64,000 nt of DNA from Nostoc sp. TCL26-01. GTDB lineage: Bacteria; Cyanobacteriota; Cyanobacteriia; Cyanobacteriales; Nostocaceae. A program made the position numbers and the translations under genes. The stretch covers positions 4,000,001-4,064,000 of the forward strand of contig NZ_CP040297.1 in assembly GCF_013393945.1 (NCBI RefSeq). The letters are read 5' to 3'. Below are positions 24,551 to 34,161 of this stretch, piece by piece (the stretch's first letter is position 1; each line of letters starts with the position of its first letter). The notes beneath the pieces were generated by a model. That model was given only the letters and a program-made list of their open reading frames with translations, searched no databases and was not told where the DNA came from.

Positions 24551-25510
24551 TTACTTTTTACTATTTCCGGCAAACAGCAGACCTTGAATGGCAGCGTTTA
24601 AGTAACCTATCTGACCATAACTATATACAAGGTTATCAAAACGTTCTGCTGGATCTGTAAAATATCGCATGGCTTTGTACAAACCGCGTACAAACCTTTC
24701 CCCTCCCCGTGATAACTGACTGATACCCGCTTTTCCAGATAATTGTTCTCTATAGCACTCACTAATTCCTTGCCACCAACCCCGGTTTAAGAACCAAGAA
24801 CGATTGAGGCGTTCTGGGGCTACGTTGTGAGCCACCAAAGCTTCTGGAAGATAAGCGACTTGCCAACCACATTTGAGAGCAAATTCTGTCATTTGCAGTT
24901 CCTCGTTAGATAAGAGGTTTTTTCCTACTCGACCCAAATGAGGATCAAAACCACCAATTTCTTCTAGAAAAGTGCGGCGGATGGAGTAATTTAAGCCTCT
25001 GGGAGTTAGCCCTGGTTGCTTGATGTAGATTATGCTATCACCTAAATCATAAGCTCCTAAATTTCCTGCTAGTCCAGGTGATAACCACCGTGGCGGCTGG
25101 ATATCTGGAGGCCACAAAAGGGTGACTTTACCGCCAGCGATCGCTAGTTGTTCATTCTCTTGATAAGCTGCATACAATACTTGCAGCCATTGATGACTAG
25201 CAACTGCATCATCGTCTAAATAAGCCAGAATCGCCGCACTGGCAACTTTAGCACCAGTATTGCGAGCTACAGATAAACCAATGGTAGGTTCAAAGATATA
25301 TTTTAGCCGGGGATGGCTTTCTCTTTCGGCAACAACTTCGCGGGTGCGATCGCTAGATCCATTATCTACCACCACAACTTCAAATTCACCTGAGAAATCC
25401 TGAGCCAACAAGCTATCAATCGCTGCACCTAGATAGGTATCACGATTGTGAGTACAAATAATGGCAGAGATTTGGATTTCTGGCATAAGTATCGGTTGTG
25501 AATTTGACAA
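24551..25510 (-). CDS. Family 2 glycosyltransferase
   Basis: The 319-residue protein has the GT2 start ISAIICTHNRDTYLGAAIDS, VVVVDNGSSDRT and the metal-binding LAYLDDDAVAS. A C-terminal region with conserved aromatic residues (SWFLNRGWWQGISECY) follows. The ATG at 25486 (MPEIQISAI) is an alternative start nearer to the domain. It lies 38 bases upstream of the next GT2 gene, so they are probably cotranscribed. It resembles GT2 enzymes of the hormogonium polysaccharide type, but the sugar is unknown. Confidence 0.92.
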   Translation of the reverse strand: MSNSQPILMPEIQISAIICTHNRDTYLGAAIDSLLAQDFSGEFEVVVVDNGSSDRTREVVAERESHPRLKYIFEPTIGLSVARNTGAKVASAAILAYLDDDAVASHQWLQVLYAAYQENEQLAIAGGKVTLLWPPDIQPPRWLSPGLAGNLGAYDLGDSIIYIKQPGLTPRGLNYSIRRTFLEEIGGFDPHLGRVGKNLLSNEELQMTEFALKCGWQVAYLPEALVAHNVAPERLNRSWFLNRGWWQGISECYREQLSGKAGISQLSRGGERFVRGLYKAMRYFTDPAERFDNLVYSYGQIGYLNAAIQGLLFAGNSKK

Positions 25511-25728
25511 CTAAATTGGTAATTAGTAATTGATTTTTTGCCGTAGCCCGTCCTTGAGCATAAATATTCACGCAATCTCTACCTTTGTTTTACCTCCCTT
25601 CTTTTCTATTGCCTATTGCCTGTTCCCTATTTCCTACTCCCTACCAGCAGGTGTGATTGCCCAGAGCTAATCTATACTCAGACTTTCCTCGCTACCAACC
25701 GGGTTTCTGCGGAAATAATATCAAAATT

Positions 25729-26514
25729 TCATGTTTGCTGGATGTGGCTGTGTAAAACTACCAGTGTTTCTGCTAGTTGACTAAGTTTAGTTTCCAGGTA
25801 TTGCTTGCGTCCCAACATTTGACGTAATTTTTGGTAACGAGCGATCGCCATACTCACACTGGCTAGCTGATCTGATGGACAAGGACGTGACCAAACTTGA
25901 CCAGAATTATCAACCCCACAGAGGCGGTAACCTGTAATTTGAGCTGGTGATTTTCCCTCACTAGCACAAATTTCTTCGACATAATTCATCAGGCGATCGA
26001 CTTCTGCATGACGCAGAGTAGCTGTACTTCCTGTTTCTGGTTCTTTGGGATTAGATTCTAACCAACCATTAACAATCGGCCCTTCCAAATAAATATCTTG
26101 AATTTGTTGTAATATGCTTTGTAATTCCTGCTGCCACCCAGCTACGTGTTCTTGAATTTCTTGGAGTATATTCATTGCCAAGGCGGGATTAGCACCGTGG
26201 CGATGGCTACTGAAGGAAGGAGTTTTAAATTTTGGCAAACTAGGCGTTTTTCCAACCCCTTCTTCTGTAGGAAAGGTTTGTACAGAACTGTGGTGAGGAA
26301 ATAAATTTTGTTCTGTTCCCAGTTCAGCTTGAGAGTCTACTTCCCACTCCTTTGTCTTTTCTTGAGCGCTAGCTTCGCTTTCTGTAGTATCTTTAGCTGT
26401 GACACTAATCCTAAAAGACAGTGGCCGCTTAGTCGCATCTCCTGCTTCTCCAGCAGTATCTTTAGTGTCTAAATCGTGTAAGGTTGCCTCAATCCGTTTT
26501 ATGCCTGCTTTCAT
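25729..26514 (-). CDS. Conserved cyanobacterial protein of unknown function
   Basis: The 261-residue soluble protein has a low-complexity, charged N-terminal half (to about residue 115) and a helical C-terminal half with ILQEIQEHVAGWQQELQSIL and QLAETLVVLHSHIQQT, likely coiled-coil. I recognise no catalytic motif. It stands alone between STRR-rich spacers. Confidence 0.7.
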   Translation of the reverse strand: MKAGIKRIEATLHDLDTKDTAGEAGDATKRPLSFRISVTAKDTTESEASAQEKTKEWEVDSQAELGTEQNLFPHHSSVQTFPTEEGVGKTPSLPKFKTPSFSSHRHGANPALAMNILQEIQEHVAGWQQELQSILQQIQDIYLEGPIVNGWLESNPKEPETGSTATLRHAEVDRLMNYVEEICASEGKSPAQITGYRLCGVDNSGQVWSRPCPSDQLASVSMAIARYQKLRQMLGRKQYLETKLSQLAETLVVLHSHIQQT

Positions 26515-26874
26515 AATGTATTATCCTGAAATCGACTTGCCCCAAGGCTATTAAATTCATGAAAAATGGGGTTGTTAAGATTCTTAGCTTTCGCTAATTT
26601 TTGCATATAAAATGCTGGTAATAATTTTATCTCTTAAAAGTTATTTAGGTTTATTAATGTCAATGGTCAATAGTCAATGGTCATTAGTCATTAGTCAGTG
26701 GTCATTAGCATTTATTCTTCTCCCCTGCTTCCCCTGCTTCCTCTGCCTCCCCTGCTAAATCAGTTATCAGTTACCAGTTAATAAACGTTCACTGTTCACT
26801 GTTTACTGTTCACTGTTTACACCCCTCACTCTCTCACTCCCCTTCCTCTATCCTGTATATCTGGAGAAATAACT
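26515..26874. other. Intergenic region rich in tandem short repeats
   Basis: About 26660-26710 carries TCAATGG/TCATTAG-type heptamers; about 26718-26755 repeats CCCCTGCTTC units; about 26790-26820 repeats CACTGTT/TACTGTT units. GGAG just before 26875 serves as the ribosome site of cobU. No gene is supported. Confidence 0.7.
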
Positions 26875-27429
26875 TTGGGTAAAGTCGTTTTAATTACGGG
26901 GCCGGCTAGGTCTGGCAAAAGTGAATGGGCTGAGATTTTGGCGGTACAATCACAGCGAACTGTGATTTATGTGGCTACGGCAACTAAGAGTCCTGATGAT
27001 GGAGAATGGCAACAACGCATTCAACAACACCAAAATCGTCGTCCTCCAGATTGGGTGACACTGGAAGTTCCTGGGAATTTATCGGCTACGCTTGGAGAAA
27101 TTCAGCCGGATGCTTGTGTTTTGGTTGATTCCTTGGGAACTTGGGTAGCGAATCTTTTAGAGCAGGATGAGGTGAGATGGGAAGATACTGTAGCGGAATT
27201 TTTAGAGACGGCAGAGTTAGTGGCGGCTGATCTGCTTTTTGTGGCTGAAGAGACTGGTTGGGGTGTGGTTCCAGCATATCCTTTAGGTAGAAGATTCCGC
27301 GATCGCTTGGGTGCTTTAGTCCGTCAGTTAAGTCCTCTGTGCACGGCTGTCTATTTGGTGACTGGTGGTTATGCTTTAAATCTCAAACTGCTGGGTACAC
27401 CGTTACCAACATCATCAGATTATGAATGA
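26875..27429 (+). CDS. cobU: Adenosylcobinamide kinase / adenosylcobinamide-phosphate guanylyltransferase
   Basis: The 184-residue protein has the CobU/CobP Walker A motif ITGPARSGKSEWAE (residues 7-20), VIYVATATK, and ACVLVDSLGTWVANLL with the B motif. It phosphorylates and then guanylylates adenosylcobinamide in B12 lower-loop assembly. The start is a TTG with GGAG eight bases upstream; no ATG is available close by. Complete by length. Confidence 0.95.
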   Translation: MGKVVLITGPARSGKSEWAEILAVQSQRTVIYVATATKSPDDGEWQQRIQQHQNRRPPDWVTLEVPGNLSATLGEIQPDACVLVDSLGTWVANLLEQDEVRWEDTVAEFLETAELVAADLLFVAEETGWGVVPAYPLGRRFRDRLGALVRQLSPLCTAVYLVTGGYALNLKLLGTPLPTSSDYE

Positions 27430-27558
27430 TTAAGTATTTATTGAGAGATGTTAAGAGAATTTGCTTGTTATTTAAACGTGCAATCTCAGACTGATTCTTA
27501 ATAGAAAATTAAAAAGTTTGTATTAAAAATTTCCCAATACCGACTGTAAGATCATGGT

Positions 27559-27987
27559 ATGGCAACTAAAGAAGAAGTCAAAAGATATCTCTCCTTCTGG
27601 TTTCAGTTGGGTAAGAGAGTAGTGGTCGGTAATGGGGGAACAAGCTTGTTACCTCAACCTATTTTCCAAGGCGATCGCTATAGTCAAGAATTTGAGGAAT
27701 GTTGGCAAAAGATTATCTTGCCATCGTCAGGTGATTGTTATCTGGAGGGGACTAACGAGACTATTGCCGAGATGCTAACGCCAGTATGGGAAATATTAGC
27801 TTGCAGCCGTTGCACCATGCCAGTACCCATGCGAAACATCGGTATGCCCCCAGAATCATGTCCATGTACTACTTTACCAAGCTGGCCTAATACGGAAATA
27901 CCAATACCCAGACACCCAGTTAGTAATCAAGAACAACTCAAAGTAATCCGCGATCGGCTTTTGCAAAATCTGACGAAAACCAAGTAA
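27559..27987 (+). CDS. Conserved protein of unknown function with a Cys-rich segment
   Basis: The 142-residue product begins KEEVKRYLSFWFQLGKRVVV and has a clustered cysteine motif CSRC...ESCPCTT (about residues 92-111), which could bind a metal or cluster. I know no function. It follows cobU at about 130 bases and ends in a clear terminator, so it is probably its own unit or the end of the cobU transcript. Confidence 0.75.
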   Translation: MATKEEVKRYLSFWFQLGKRVVVGNGGTSLLPQPIFQGDRYSQEFEECWQKIILPSSGDCYLEGTNETIAEMLTPVWEILACSRCTMPVPMRNIGMPPESCPCTTLPSWPNTEIPIPRHPVSNQEQLKVIRDRLLQNLTKTK

Positions 27988-28014
27988 TAAACATAACTAA
28001 TCTAAATTAATTTA

Positions 28015-28049
28015 CTGTGCTTTCCCTGTGAGAATGCACAGTATTTTTT
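28015..28049 (+). terminator. Rho-independent terminator
   Basis: CTGTGC (28015-28020) pairs with GCACAG (28036-28041), followed by TATTTTTT. It lies about 30 bases after the preceding gene on the plus strand. Confidence 0.8.
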
Positions 28050-28206
28050 GTGGCTATTTAATGAGAACTGGGGCGATACTCCTTAGCAAACAGTGGCTGA
28101 AGGGCTAATCCAGCTTTTTTCATATTCAATGTAGTGGAGTCACTTCTGACCTTTATCCTAAAAAAAGACGCAGAAAATCCTAGAGAGATACCTTTAGAAA
28201 ATAGCT

Positions 28207-29634
28207 ATGGAAGTCCCCAACATCCCTGAAGATTCCCAGAGAGATAAGTTGAGCCAGCAAAAAGTCAAAATCCAGACGATGTTGCAGTTAGGCTTATTTC
28301 AGATGGGATTAGGCATCATGTCGGTTTTAACACTAGGAGTGCTAAACCGGGTGATGATTGATGAGTTGAAAGTACCGGCGTTGATTACAGCTGGAGCTAT
28401 TGCTATGCACCAATTTGTCGCTCCGGCGCGAGTGGTGTTTGGGCAAATGTCTGATGCCAAGCCCTTGTTTGGTTATCATCGGACAGGCTATGTTTGGCTA
28501 GGATCAGCTTTAAGCGCGATCGCTTCTTTTTTAGCAGTACAAGTAGTTTGGCGAATTGGTTTCAGTTTGCAAGCTGGAACTTGGACAGATGCAACCTCCG
28601 GTTGGGTAGCACTATTGGCTTTGATTTTCGCTGTTTATGGTTTAGCTCTAAGCGCTAGTTCCACTCCATTTACGGCTTTGCTGGTGGATATTTCCGATGA
28701 GGACAATCGCTCCAAATTAGTCGGGGTAGTTTGGTCGATGCTGATGGTAGGAATTATTGTTGGGGCGATTATGAGTAGTGGTTTACTCAAGCAAATAGAG
28801 TTAAACGCTCCTTTAGAAGTCTTACAAACCCAAGTCAACCGCTTGTTTACCATTGTGCCGGCAATAGCATTTGGACTATGTTTAGTAGCTACAGTGGGTG
28901 TAGAAAAAAAATATTCCCGCTACAGTAGCCGGACTGTGGTGGCTAATCGGGAAGATAAAATAACTTTGGGCCAAGCACTCAAAGTTTTGACTGCTAGTCG
29001 TCAAACTGGCATATTTTTTACCTTTTTGTTGGTGCTGACACTCAGCTTATTCATGCAAGATGCAGTCCTCGAACCCTATGGTGGTGAAGTCTTTAAGATG
29101 ACGATCGCCGAAACTACAAAACTCAATGCTTTCTTTGGTACAGGAACCCTGTTAGGCTTAGGCTTGACGGGGTTTTTGATTGTACCGCGTTTGGGTAAAG
29201 AAAAGACAACTAAGCTGGGTTGCATTGGGGTAGCCATCAGCATGATCTTGATTATCCTGGCAGGAACAACAGCGAATCAAAAATTGTTGCAAATGACCTT
29301 GATCTTGTTTGGTTTGGCTTCTGGTGTCACCACCACTGGTGGATTAAGTTTAATGCTCGATTTAACAGCCACAGAAACGGCGGGAACATTTATTGGTGCT
29401 TGGGGATTGGCGCAAGCAATGGCGAGGGCCCTTGCAACTGTCTCTGGTGGTGCAGTATTGAACTTAGGCAAAAATATTTTCCAGACACCCATCCTAGCCT
29501 ATGGGTCAGTGTTTGCTACTCAAGCATTAGGCATACTAGTAGCATTGTGGCTTTTAAGTCGGGTCAATGTGGCAGAATTTCAGACAAATGCCAAGACAGC
29601 GATCGCTTCTGTGTTGGAAAGCGAGTTAGACTAA
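28207..29634 (+). CDS. BCD-family (PucC/LhaA-like) MFS transporter
   Basis: The 475-residue membrane protein has about twelve helices and the PucC-family N-terminal pattern MLQLGLFQMGLGIMSVLTLG, VLNRVMIDELKVPA and FGQMSDAKPLFGYHRTGYVW. PucC relatives in phototrophs are associated with (bacterio)chlorophyll delivery to light-harvesting complexes. The exact substrate in cyanobacteria is unknown. It ends about 25 bases before the inositol phosphatase gene, suggesting cotranscription. Confidence 0.92.
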   Translation: MEVPNIPEDSQRDKLSQQKVKIQTMLQLGLFQMGLGIMSVLTLGVLNRVMIDELKVPALITAGAIAMHQFVAPARVVFGQMSDAKPLFGYHRTGYVWLGSALSAIASFLAVQVVWRIGFSLQAGTWTDATSGWVALLALIFAVYGLALSASSTPFTALLVDISDEDNRSKLVGVVWSMLMVGIIVGAIMSSGLLKQIELNAPLEVLQTQVNRLFTIVPAIAFGLCLVATVGVEKKYSRYSSRTVVANREDKITLGQALKVLTASRQTGIFFTFLLVLTLSLFMQDAVLEPYGGEVFKMTIAETTKLNAFFGTGTLLGLGLTGFLIVPRLGKEKTTKLGCIGVAISMILIILAGTTANQKLLQMTLILFGLASGVTTTGGLSLMLDLTATETAGTFIGAWGLAQAMARALATVSGGAVLNLGKNIFQTPILAYGSVFATQALGILVALWLLSRVNVAEFQTNAKTAIASVLESELD

Positions 29635-29658
29635 AATGCTTTTGCGTGAGAATTGCTC

Positions 29659-30474
29659 ATGAACGATTTTTGGACTACAGTTCTCGATTTTGCCCAGACT
29701 ACCACCATCAGAGTGGGACAGCAACTAATGCAGGATTTTGGGCAGGTGCAAGCTTTGCAAAAAGCTGATGGTAGCTTAGTAACACAAGCTGATAAATGGG
29801 CAGATCAGGTAATTCGAGATGCGATCGCTTCTACTTTTTCTGGCTATGGGATTTTGAGTGAAGAAGGCGAACATACTTTTCCTGATACGGAATGGTGTTG
29901 GGTGGTTGATCCTTTAGATGGGACAACTAACTTTACACGGGGTATTCCCATCTGGTCGATTTCTCTGGCTTTACTTTATCAAGGTACACCGATTTTTGGT
30001 TATGTCTACGCACCACCACTTAATCAAGCCTTCCACGGTTTTTGGCCAGGTACATCGGGATTAAGCACACCATCAGGGGCATTTCTCAATCATCACCCCA
30101 TCCATACCAGTAGTGATCATCCCAGTAGTAATCACTTTTTTAATCTCTGTTCTCGCAGCCTATCAGTGATTCAAACAGGCTTCCCATGTAAAATTCGGAT
30201 GCTGGGTGTAGCTAGCTATAATTTCCTCACAGTTGCCACTGGTGCAACATTGGGGGGTGTGGAAGCGACACCTAAAGTTTGGGATTTAGCAGGTGCTTGG
30301 GTCATTGTCCAAGCATCTGGCGGTAGCTGGATATCTCTCAATGCACCACCATTTCCCTTATTAGTGGGGGAAGATTATGGCGATCGCTCTTTCCCCACTC
30401 TCGTTGTCAGTCGTTCCGAATTAGTCCCAGTTTTTACACCTTTCATGAAAAATGTAAAAATTCGTACTACGTAA
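29659..30474 (+). CDS. Inositol monophosphatase family protein
   Basis: The product (271 residues from the ATG at 29659) has the metal site WVVDPLDGTTNFTRGIP, the upstream GILSEEGEH and the C-terminal VWDLAGAWVIVQASGG. Such enzymes hydrolyse inositol phosphate or related sugar and nucleotide phosphates. The frame reaches a TTG at 29653, but the ATG is preferred. It follows the PucC-like gene closely. Confidence 0.92.
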   Translation: MNDFWTTVLDFAQTTTIRVGQQLMQDFGQVQALQKADGSLVTQADKWADQVIRDAIASTFSGYGILSEEGEHTFPDTEWCWVVDPLDGTTNFTRGIPIWSISLALLYQGTPIFGYVYAPPLNQAFHGFWPGTSGLSTPSGAFLNHHPIHTSSDHPSSNHFFNLCSRSLSVIQTGFPCKIRMLGVASYNFLTVATGATLGGVEATPKVWDLAGAWVIVQASGGSWISLNAPPFPLLVGEDYGDRSFPTLVVSRSELVPVFTPFMKNVKIRTT

Positions 30475-30947
30475 GATACTCTTATTTACCTAAGTTGTCT
30501 GTAAGGTAGCCAAAATTTTACAAACGACTTGGGTAATTTCTCAGGATCTTAATTGTTTATCCTGTATTATGTATTTAAAGTTTCAGTAATACTAATTAAA
30601 TATCAAATCGGCAATAGAATCAATTTATTTTCCTAACTTGTTGTCTAAAAAATTGCACATGATACCAAACTGTCTATCTATGGATTTTGGCTGAAAATAT
30701 TGAGTATAGCTACCAATCTTCAACCGATATTCAAGATAAGTTATTTAGTAAATAATGATCAAAACAAGCATGGTGATTATTTATGAAGTTGTTGATAATT
30801 TCATACCTTCAACTATCCATCTAATATATTTATTTTCAGTATTTCTACTATGTGAATGTGAAAATTTAAAGTTATAACTTTATAATCTACCTGAATTAAT
30901 TTACGCAAAATATTAACATACTGATGGTGCATTAAGTATAAAAAGCA
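30475..30947. other. Intergenic region, one imperfect hairpin
   Basis: A long imperfect inverted repeat pairs TTACCTAAGTTGTCTGTAAG with TTTTACAAACGACTTGGGTA (about 30485-30537) just after the inositol phosphatase gene; it lacks a T-run but may stop or stabilise the transcript. The remaining 400 bases are AT-rich and show nothing I can name. Confidence 0.5.
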
Positions 30948-31517
30948 ATGTTATCTAATTTAGATTTATTAAGAGAATTTGTAGCCCAATCCATCCAAAA
31001 ACAAGACATTTTGTTAGCAAATGCGACTTTACAGGCTCAGACAGTTTATAAAACCAACCAAGTACTAGCTAAAACAGAAGGCATAATTGCAACTACTCAA
31101 CTGACTAATACACAACTAGAATTCTCCATAAAAGCTACCTCATCCTATTGGGAATTGATGAATGAAGCACTAGCGGATCACAACTACATTCTCACAGGAG
31201 AAATAGATAACCGTAATTGCTACCGTTATCAGTACTGCCCATTGCCCCAAGGTTATCGAATGCACTGTACTAAATCAGTCTCCCTATGGCGAGCTTGGTG
31301 GAAATACCGTAAAAATAGATTACAATTAGGTATTCCCTTAGATTTGCTGATCCGTACTCGCAATTCATGGTATCCCATCAGAGATTTAATTATTAGTGAT
31401 GGTCTTCTGTATATCAAAACTTTGGGAAGTGAAATTGCTGTCCACTCCAACGACTTGGTAATTTGGTTAAGTAAAGTAGAAGTGAAATTCTCCAATACAC
31501 CAGAACTTGAAGACTAA
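30948..31517 (+). CDS. Protein of unknown function
   Basis: The 189-residue soluble product has a helical N-terminal half (residues 1-75, with many Gln, Thr and Asn) and a C-terminal half with NCYRYQYCPLPQGYRMHCTK and several Trp/Tyr residues. No family or catalytic motif is recognised. A complete frame with natural codon use and separate spacing support it as a gene. Confidence 0.65.
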   Translation: MLSNLDLLREFVAQSIQKQDILLANATLQAQTVYKTNQVLAKTEGIIATTQLTNTQLEFSIKATSSYWELMNEALADHNYILTGEIDNRNCYRYQYCPLPQGYRMHCTKSVSLWRAWWKYRKNRLQLGIPLDLLIRTRNSWYPIRDLIISDGLLYIKTLGSEIAVHSNDLVIWLSKVEVKFSNTPELED

Positions 31518-31569
31518 TTCGTAATTCGTAATACCCTACGGGAAAGCTTGCGCCTAAGTAATTTTTAGT

Positions 31570-32526
31570 ATGAAAGGAATCTGGCTAGAAAATAGGCAAT
31601 TACAACTACGTTCTGATATTCCTATCCCAGAACCACCGCCGGGAGAAGCTTTGGTGCGTGTCTTGCGTGCAGGTATCTGTAACACAGACTTGGAACTACT
31701 CAGAGGCTACTATCCTTATACTGGGATTTTAGGACACGAATTTGTTGGTGTAGTTGAACAAGGGCCAGAACACTTAATTAACCAGCGAGTAGTGGGAGAA
31801 ATTAACGCTGTTTGTGGTAAATGTCGTTTTTGTCGTCGTGGACAACCCACTCACTGTGAAAACCGTACAGTTTTAGGTATCGTTAACCGTCACGGGGCTT
31901 TTGCTGAGTATTTGTGTTTACCTGTAGAAAATCTTCATCCAGTACCGGAAAATGTACCCACAGATATAGCAACATTCACCGAACCTCTAGCAGCAGCATT
32001 AGAAATTCAGCAGCAGGTAACTTTCAGTAGAGACGATCGCGTGTTGGTCGTAGGAGATGGTAAGTTAGGTCTACTAGTAGCACAAACACTGGCTTTAACT
32101 GGTTGTCAACTGTTGGTTGTTGGTCGTCACCCAGACAAACTAGCTCATCTACAAGCACGAGGAATTAAAACTGGTTTAGTTGATGCTGTAACAGATAGAG
32201 CTTTTGACATCGCTGTAGAGTGTACAGGCAACCCAGAAGGATTTGCGATCGCTCAACGATCTCTACGCCCTCGTGGTACTCTAGTACTAAAAAGTACCTA
32301 TGCAGGCAAGCTGAGTTTAGATGCGTCAGCTTTAGTAGTAGATGAAATTACACTAATTGGTTCCCGTTGTGGTGTTTTTCCCCCAGCACTCCAATTGCTA
32401 GCGGAAGAAAAAGTAGACGTAAAACCCCTAATTCATACCTCCTATCTCCTCACGGAAGCACTGACAGCTTTTGAAACAGCTCAACATCGGGGTGTATTAA
32501 AGGTGTTATTGGTCAATAGTCAATAG
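31570..32526 (+). CDS. Zinc-dependent alcohol dehydrogenase family (MDR) protein
   Basis: The 318-residue protein has the catalytic zinc region GICNTDLELLRGYYPYTGIL with GHEFVG, the structural zinc loop CGKCRFCRRGQPTHC and the Rossmann motif VLVVGDGKLGLLVAQ. It is somewhat shorter than classical members (about 340). It oxidises or reduces an alcohol or polyol with NAD(P); the substrate cannot be named. Confidence 0.92.
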   Translation: MKGIWLENRQLQLRSDIPIPEPPPGEALVRVLRAGICNTDLELLRGYYPYTGILGHEFVGVVEQGPEHLINQRVVGEINAVCGKCRFCRRGQPTHCENRTVLGIVNRHGAFAEYLCLPVENLHPVPENVPTDIATFTEPLAAALEIQQQVTFSRDDRVLVVGDGKLGLLVAQTLALTGCQLLVVGRHPDKLAHLQARGIKTGLVDAVTDRAFDIAVECTGNPEGFAIAQRSLRPRGTLVLKSTYAGKLSLDASALVVDEITLIGSRCGVFPPALQLLAEEKVDVKPLIHTSYLLTEALTAFETAQHRGVLKVLLVNSQ

Positions 32527-32653
32527 TCAATAGTCAATGGTCATTGGTCATTAGTCATTAGTCATTAGTCAAAACTCAGCACACTCAGCACTCTCACACT
32601 CCCTCACTCACTCTTTACTCATCACTCAGCACGGGCTAAACGCCCCGCTATCG
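32527..32653. repeat. STRR block and left arm of an inverted repeat flanking thiD
   Basis: Heptamers of the TCAATAG/TCATTAG type are followed by CACTCCCTCACTC units and a 36-base module GCACGGGC...CAGCACT that begins at 32629 and runs to 32664. An inverted copy with one mismatch lies at 33521-33556, on the other side of thiD, with similar STRRs beyond it. Confidence 0.8.
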
Positions 32654-33490
32654 CTAACAGCACTCAGCACTCCCCACTAACAATGGGAAAAAATGCCCCA
32701 CTGGGCCTTGTCCTTGGCCGATATCTAAGGCGTAAGTGAGTGCGGTGGTGACGTAATCTTTGGCTTTTTGTACAGCTTGGGGTAAATTTTCACCTTGGGC
32801 TAGATTAGCGGCGATCGCAGCTGATAATGTACAACCAGTACCGTGGGTATTTTTGGTGTCTACTTGCTGTGTGGTGAGAGTTTCTAGCTTTTGTCCATCA
32901 AACCAAATATCCACACCACGTATATTTCCCTGCATCCCTCCACCTTTAACTAAGACAGCTTTGGGTTTTAAATGACGATGAATGACTTGCGCTGCTGCTC
33001 TCATATCATCTAGAGAATTTACAGGTAAACCGCTTAAAATCTGCGCTTCGTAGCGGTTGGGTGTAATGATAGCTGCCTTGGGGATCAATTGTTGACAGAG
33101 CGTTTTTACAGCGTCATCATCAATTAATTGCGCTCCTGTCCTTGATACCATCACCGGGTCAACAACTAAGTTATCAATTTGTAAAGCTTCTACTTGTTGA
33201 GCAACAGCCGCAATAATTTCCTGGTTAAGTAACATTCCCGTTTTTGCCGCTTGCACCCCAATATCTTCAACAACTGCTTGTATTTGAGCTACAACTGCCT
33301 CTGGTGGCATTGCATCAACTCTGGCTACTCCCAATGTATTCTGTGCTGTAACGCAAGTTACCGCACTAGTACCGTGGACACAATGAAAAGCAAAGGTACG
33401 TAAATCAGCTTGAATTCCTGCACCACCACCACTATCAGAACCGGCAATAGTTAAAGCAACAGGAACCCTGGATATTATTTCAGTGTTCAT
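32654..33490 (-). CDS. thiD: Hydroxymethylpyrimidine/phosphomethylpyrimidine kinase
   Basis: ThiD phosphorylates HMP and HMP-P in thiamine synthesis. From the ATG at 33490 it is 278 residues with ALTIAGSDSGGGAGIQADLR, VVDPVMVSRTGAQL and the anion hole KNTHGTGCTLSAAIAANLAQ. The frame extends 27 codons upstream through a repeat module, giving a Ser/Pro-rich stretch that I exclude. The gene is enclosed by inverted copies of one repeat. Confidence 0.95.
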   Translation of the reverse strand: MNTEIISRVPVALTIAGSDSGGGAGIQADLRTFAFHCVHGTSAVTCVTAQNTLGVARVDAMPPEAVVAQIQAVVEDIGVQAAKTGMLLNQEIIAAVAQQVEALQIDNLVVDPVMVSRTGAQLIDDDAVKTLCQQLIPKAAIITPNRYEAQILSGLPVNSLDDMRAAAQVIHRHLKPKAVLVKGGGMQGNIRGVDIWFDGQKLETLTTQQVDTKNTHGTGCTLSAAIAANLAQGENLPQAVQKAKDYVTTALTYALDIGQGQGPVGHFFPLLVGSAECC

Positions 33491-33493
33491 AAA

Positions 33494-33610
33494 ATGAGTG
33501 AGGGAGTGAGGGAGTGAGAGAGTGCTGTTAGCGATAGCGGGGCGTTTAGCCTGTGCTGAGTGCTGAGTCAATTTTCACTCTGTTTCTAATGACTATTGAC
33601 TAATGACTAT
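33494..33610. repeat. Right arm of the inverted repeat flanking thiD
   Basis: It contains GAGTGAGGGAGTGAG units, the inverted copy (33521-33556) of the GCACGGGC...CAGCACT module, and then ATGACTA/TTGACTA heptamers. The order mirrors the left flank at 32527-32664. Confidence 0.8.
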
Positions 33611-33620
33611 TGACTAATGA

Positions 33621-34037
33621 CTAATGACTAATGACCAATGACTGCAAAAACTTCCCCCATTCTACGGCTAAAGGAATTTCGGTAAATGGCACTAATACAG
33701 AATTAGGAGAGTCAACAAATTTAAATTCTAGACCGATAGAACGACCTTTTTGTGGAGGTGTTTCTAAATTAACTACCTTGTTATCAACTAAAAGTTGAAT
33801 CTCTTTGACATCATCTAAAGAGAATGTTTGCAGTTGAATTAGACCTTTTGGTGTAGGTTTTCCCCAGGTAATATTGTTATCCTTTTGACCCAATACAGCA
33901 TAGATATCATACTTAGCCCGATCAAATTGCTCTGCCCAGATACGATAGGCTTCAACCTTTTGATACTCCTGAGAGCCTTGCCAAGCCAACCAGAAAAATA
34001 TAATTAACAGTGGCAACCAAAAAAGACCACGTTCCAT
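33621..34037 (-). CDS. Membrane-anchored protein of unknown function
   Basis: The 138-residue product has one N-terminal transmembrane segment (about residues 3-20, LFWLPLLIIFFWLAWQG) and a soluble part with IYAVLGQKDNNITWGKPTPK and a conserved-looking GLIQLQTFSLDDV. No family recognised. It is divergent from the subtilase gene at 34162. Confidence 0.7.
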   Translation of the reverse strand: MERGLFWLPLLIIFFWLAWQGSQEYQKVEAYRIWAEQFDRAKYDIYAVLGQKDNNITWGKPTPKGLIQLQTFSLDDVKEIQLLVDNKVVNLETPPQKGRSIGLEFKFVDSPNSVLVPFTEIPLAVEWGKFLQSLVISH

Positions 34038-34161
34038 TGTTTCAACAGTCCTCGGTGAAAGATTTAACTAAAAACAGTTAAGTAGATCACAAATTACCGC
34101 CTTCAGGCACACAGATAGGTTATCGTAGTGAAAAAACTGGCCAAAAGCGTGATGAGTTGCT

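Noticed and set aside
29220..29768. Plus-strand frame of 182 residues across the end of the PucC-like gene
   Set aside because: It is a shadow of the PucC-like and inositol phosphatase frames, rich in Trp, His and Cys in a way typical of wrong-frame translation.
33491..33571. 27-residue N-terminal extension of ThiD
   Set aside because: It translates a repeat module and adds Ser/Pro-rich sequence unlike any ThiD; the ATG at 33490 fits the family.
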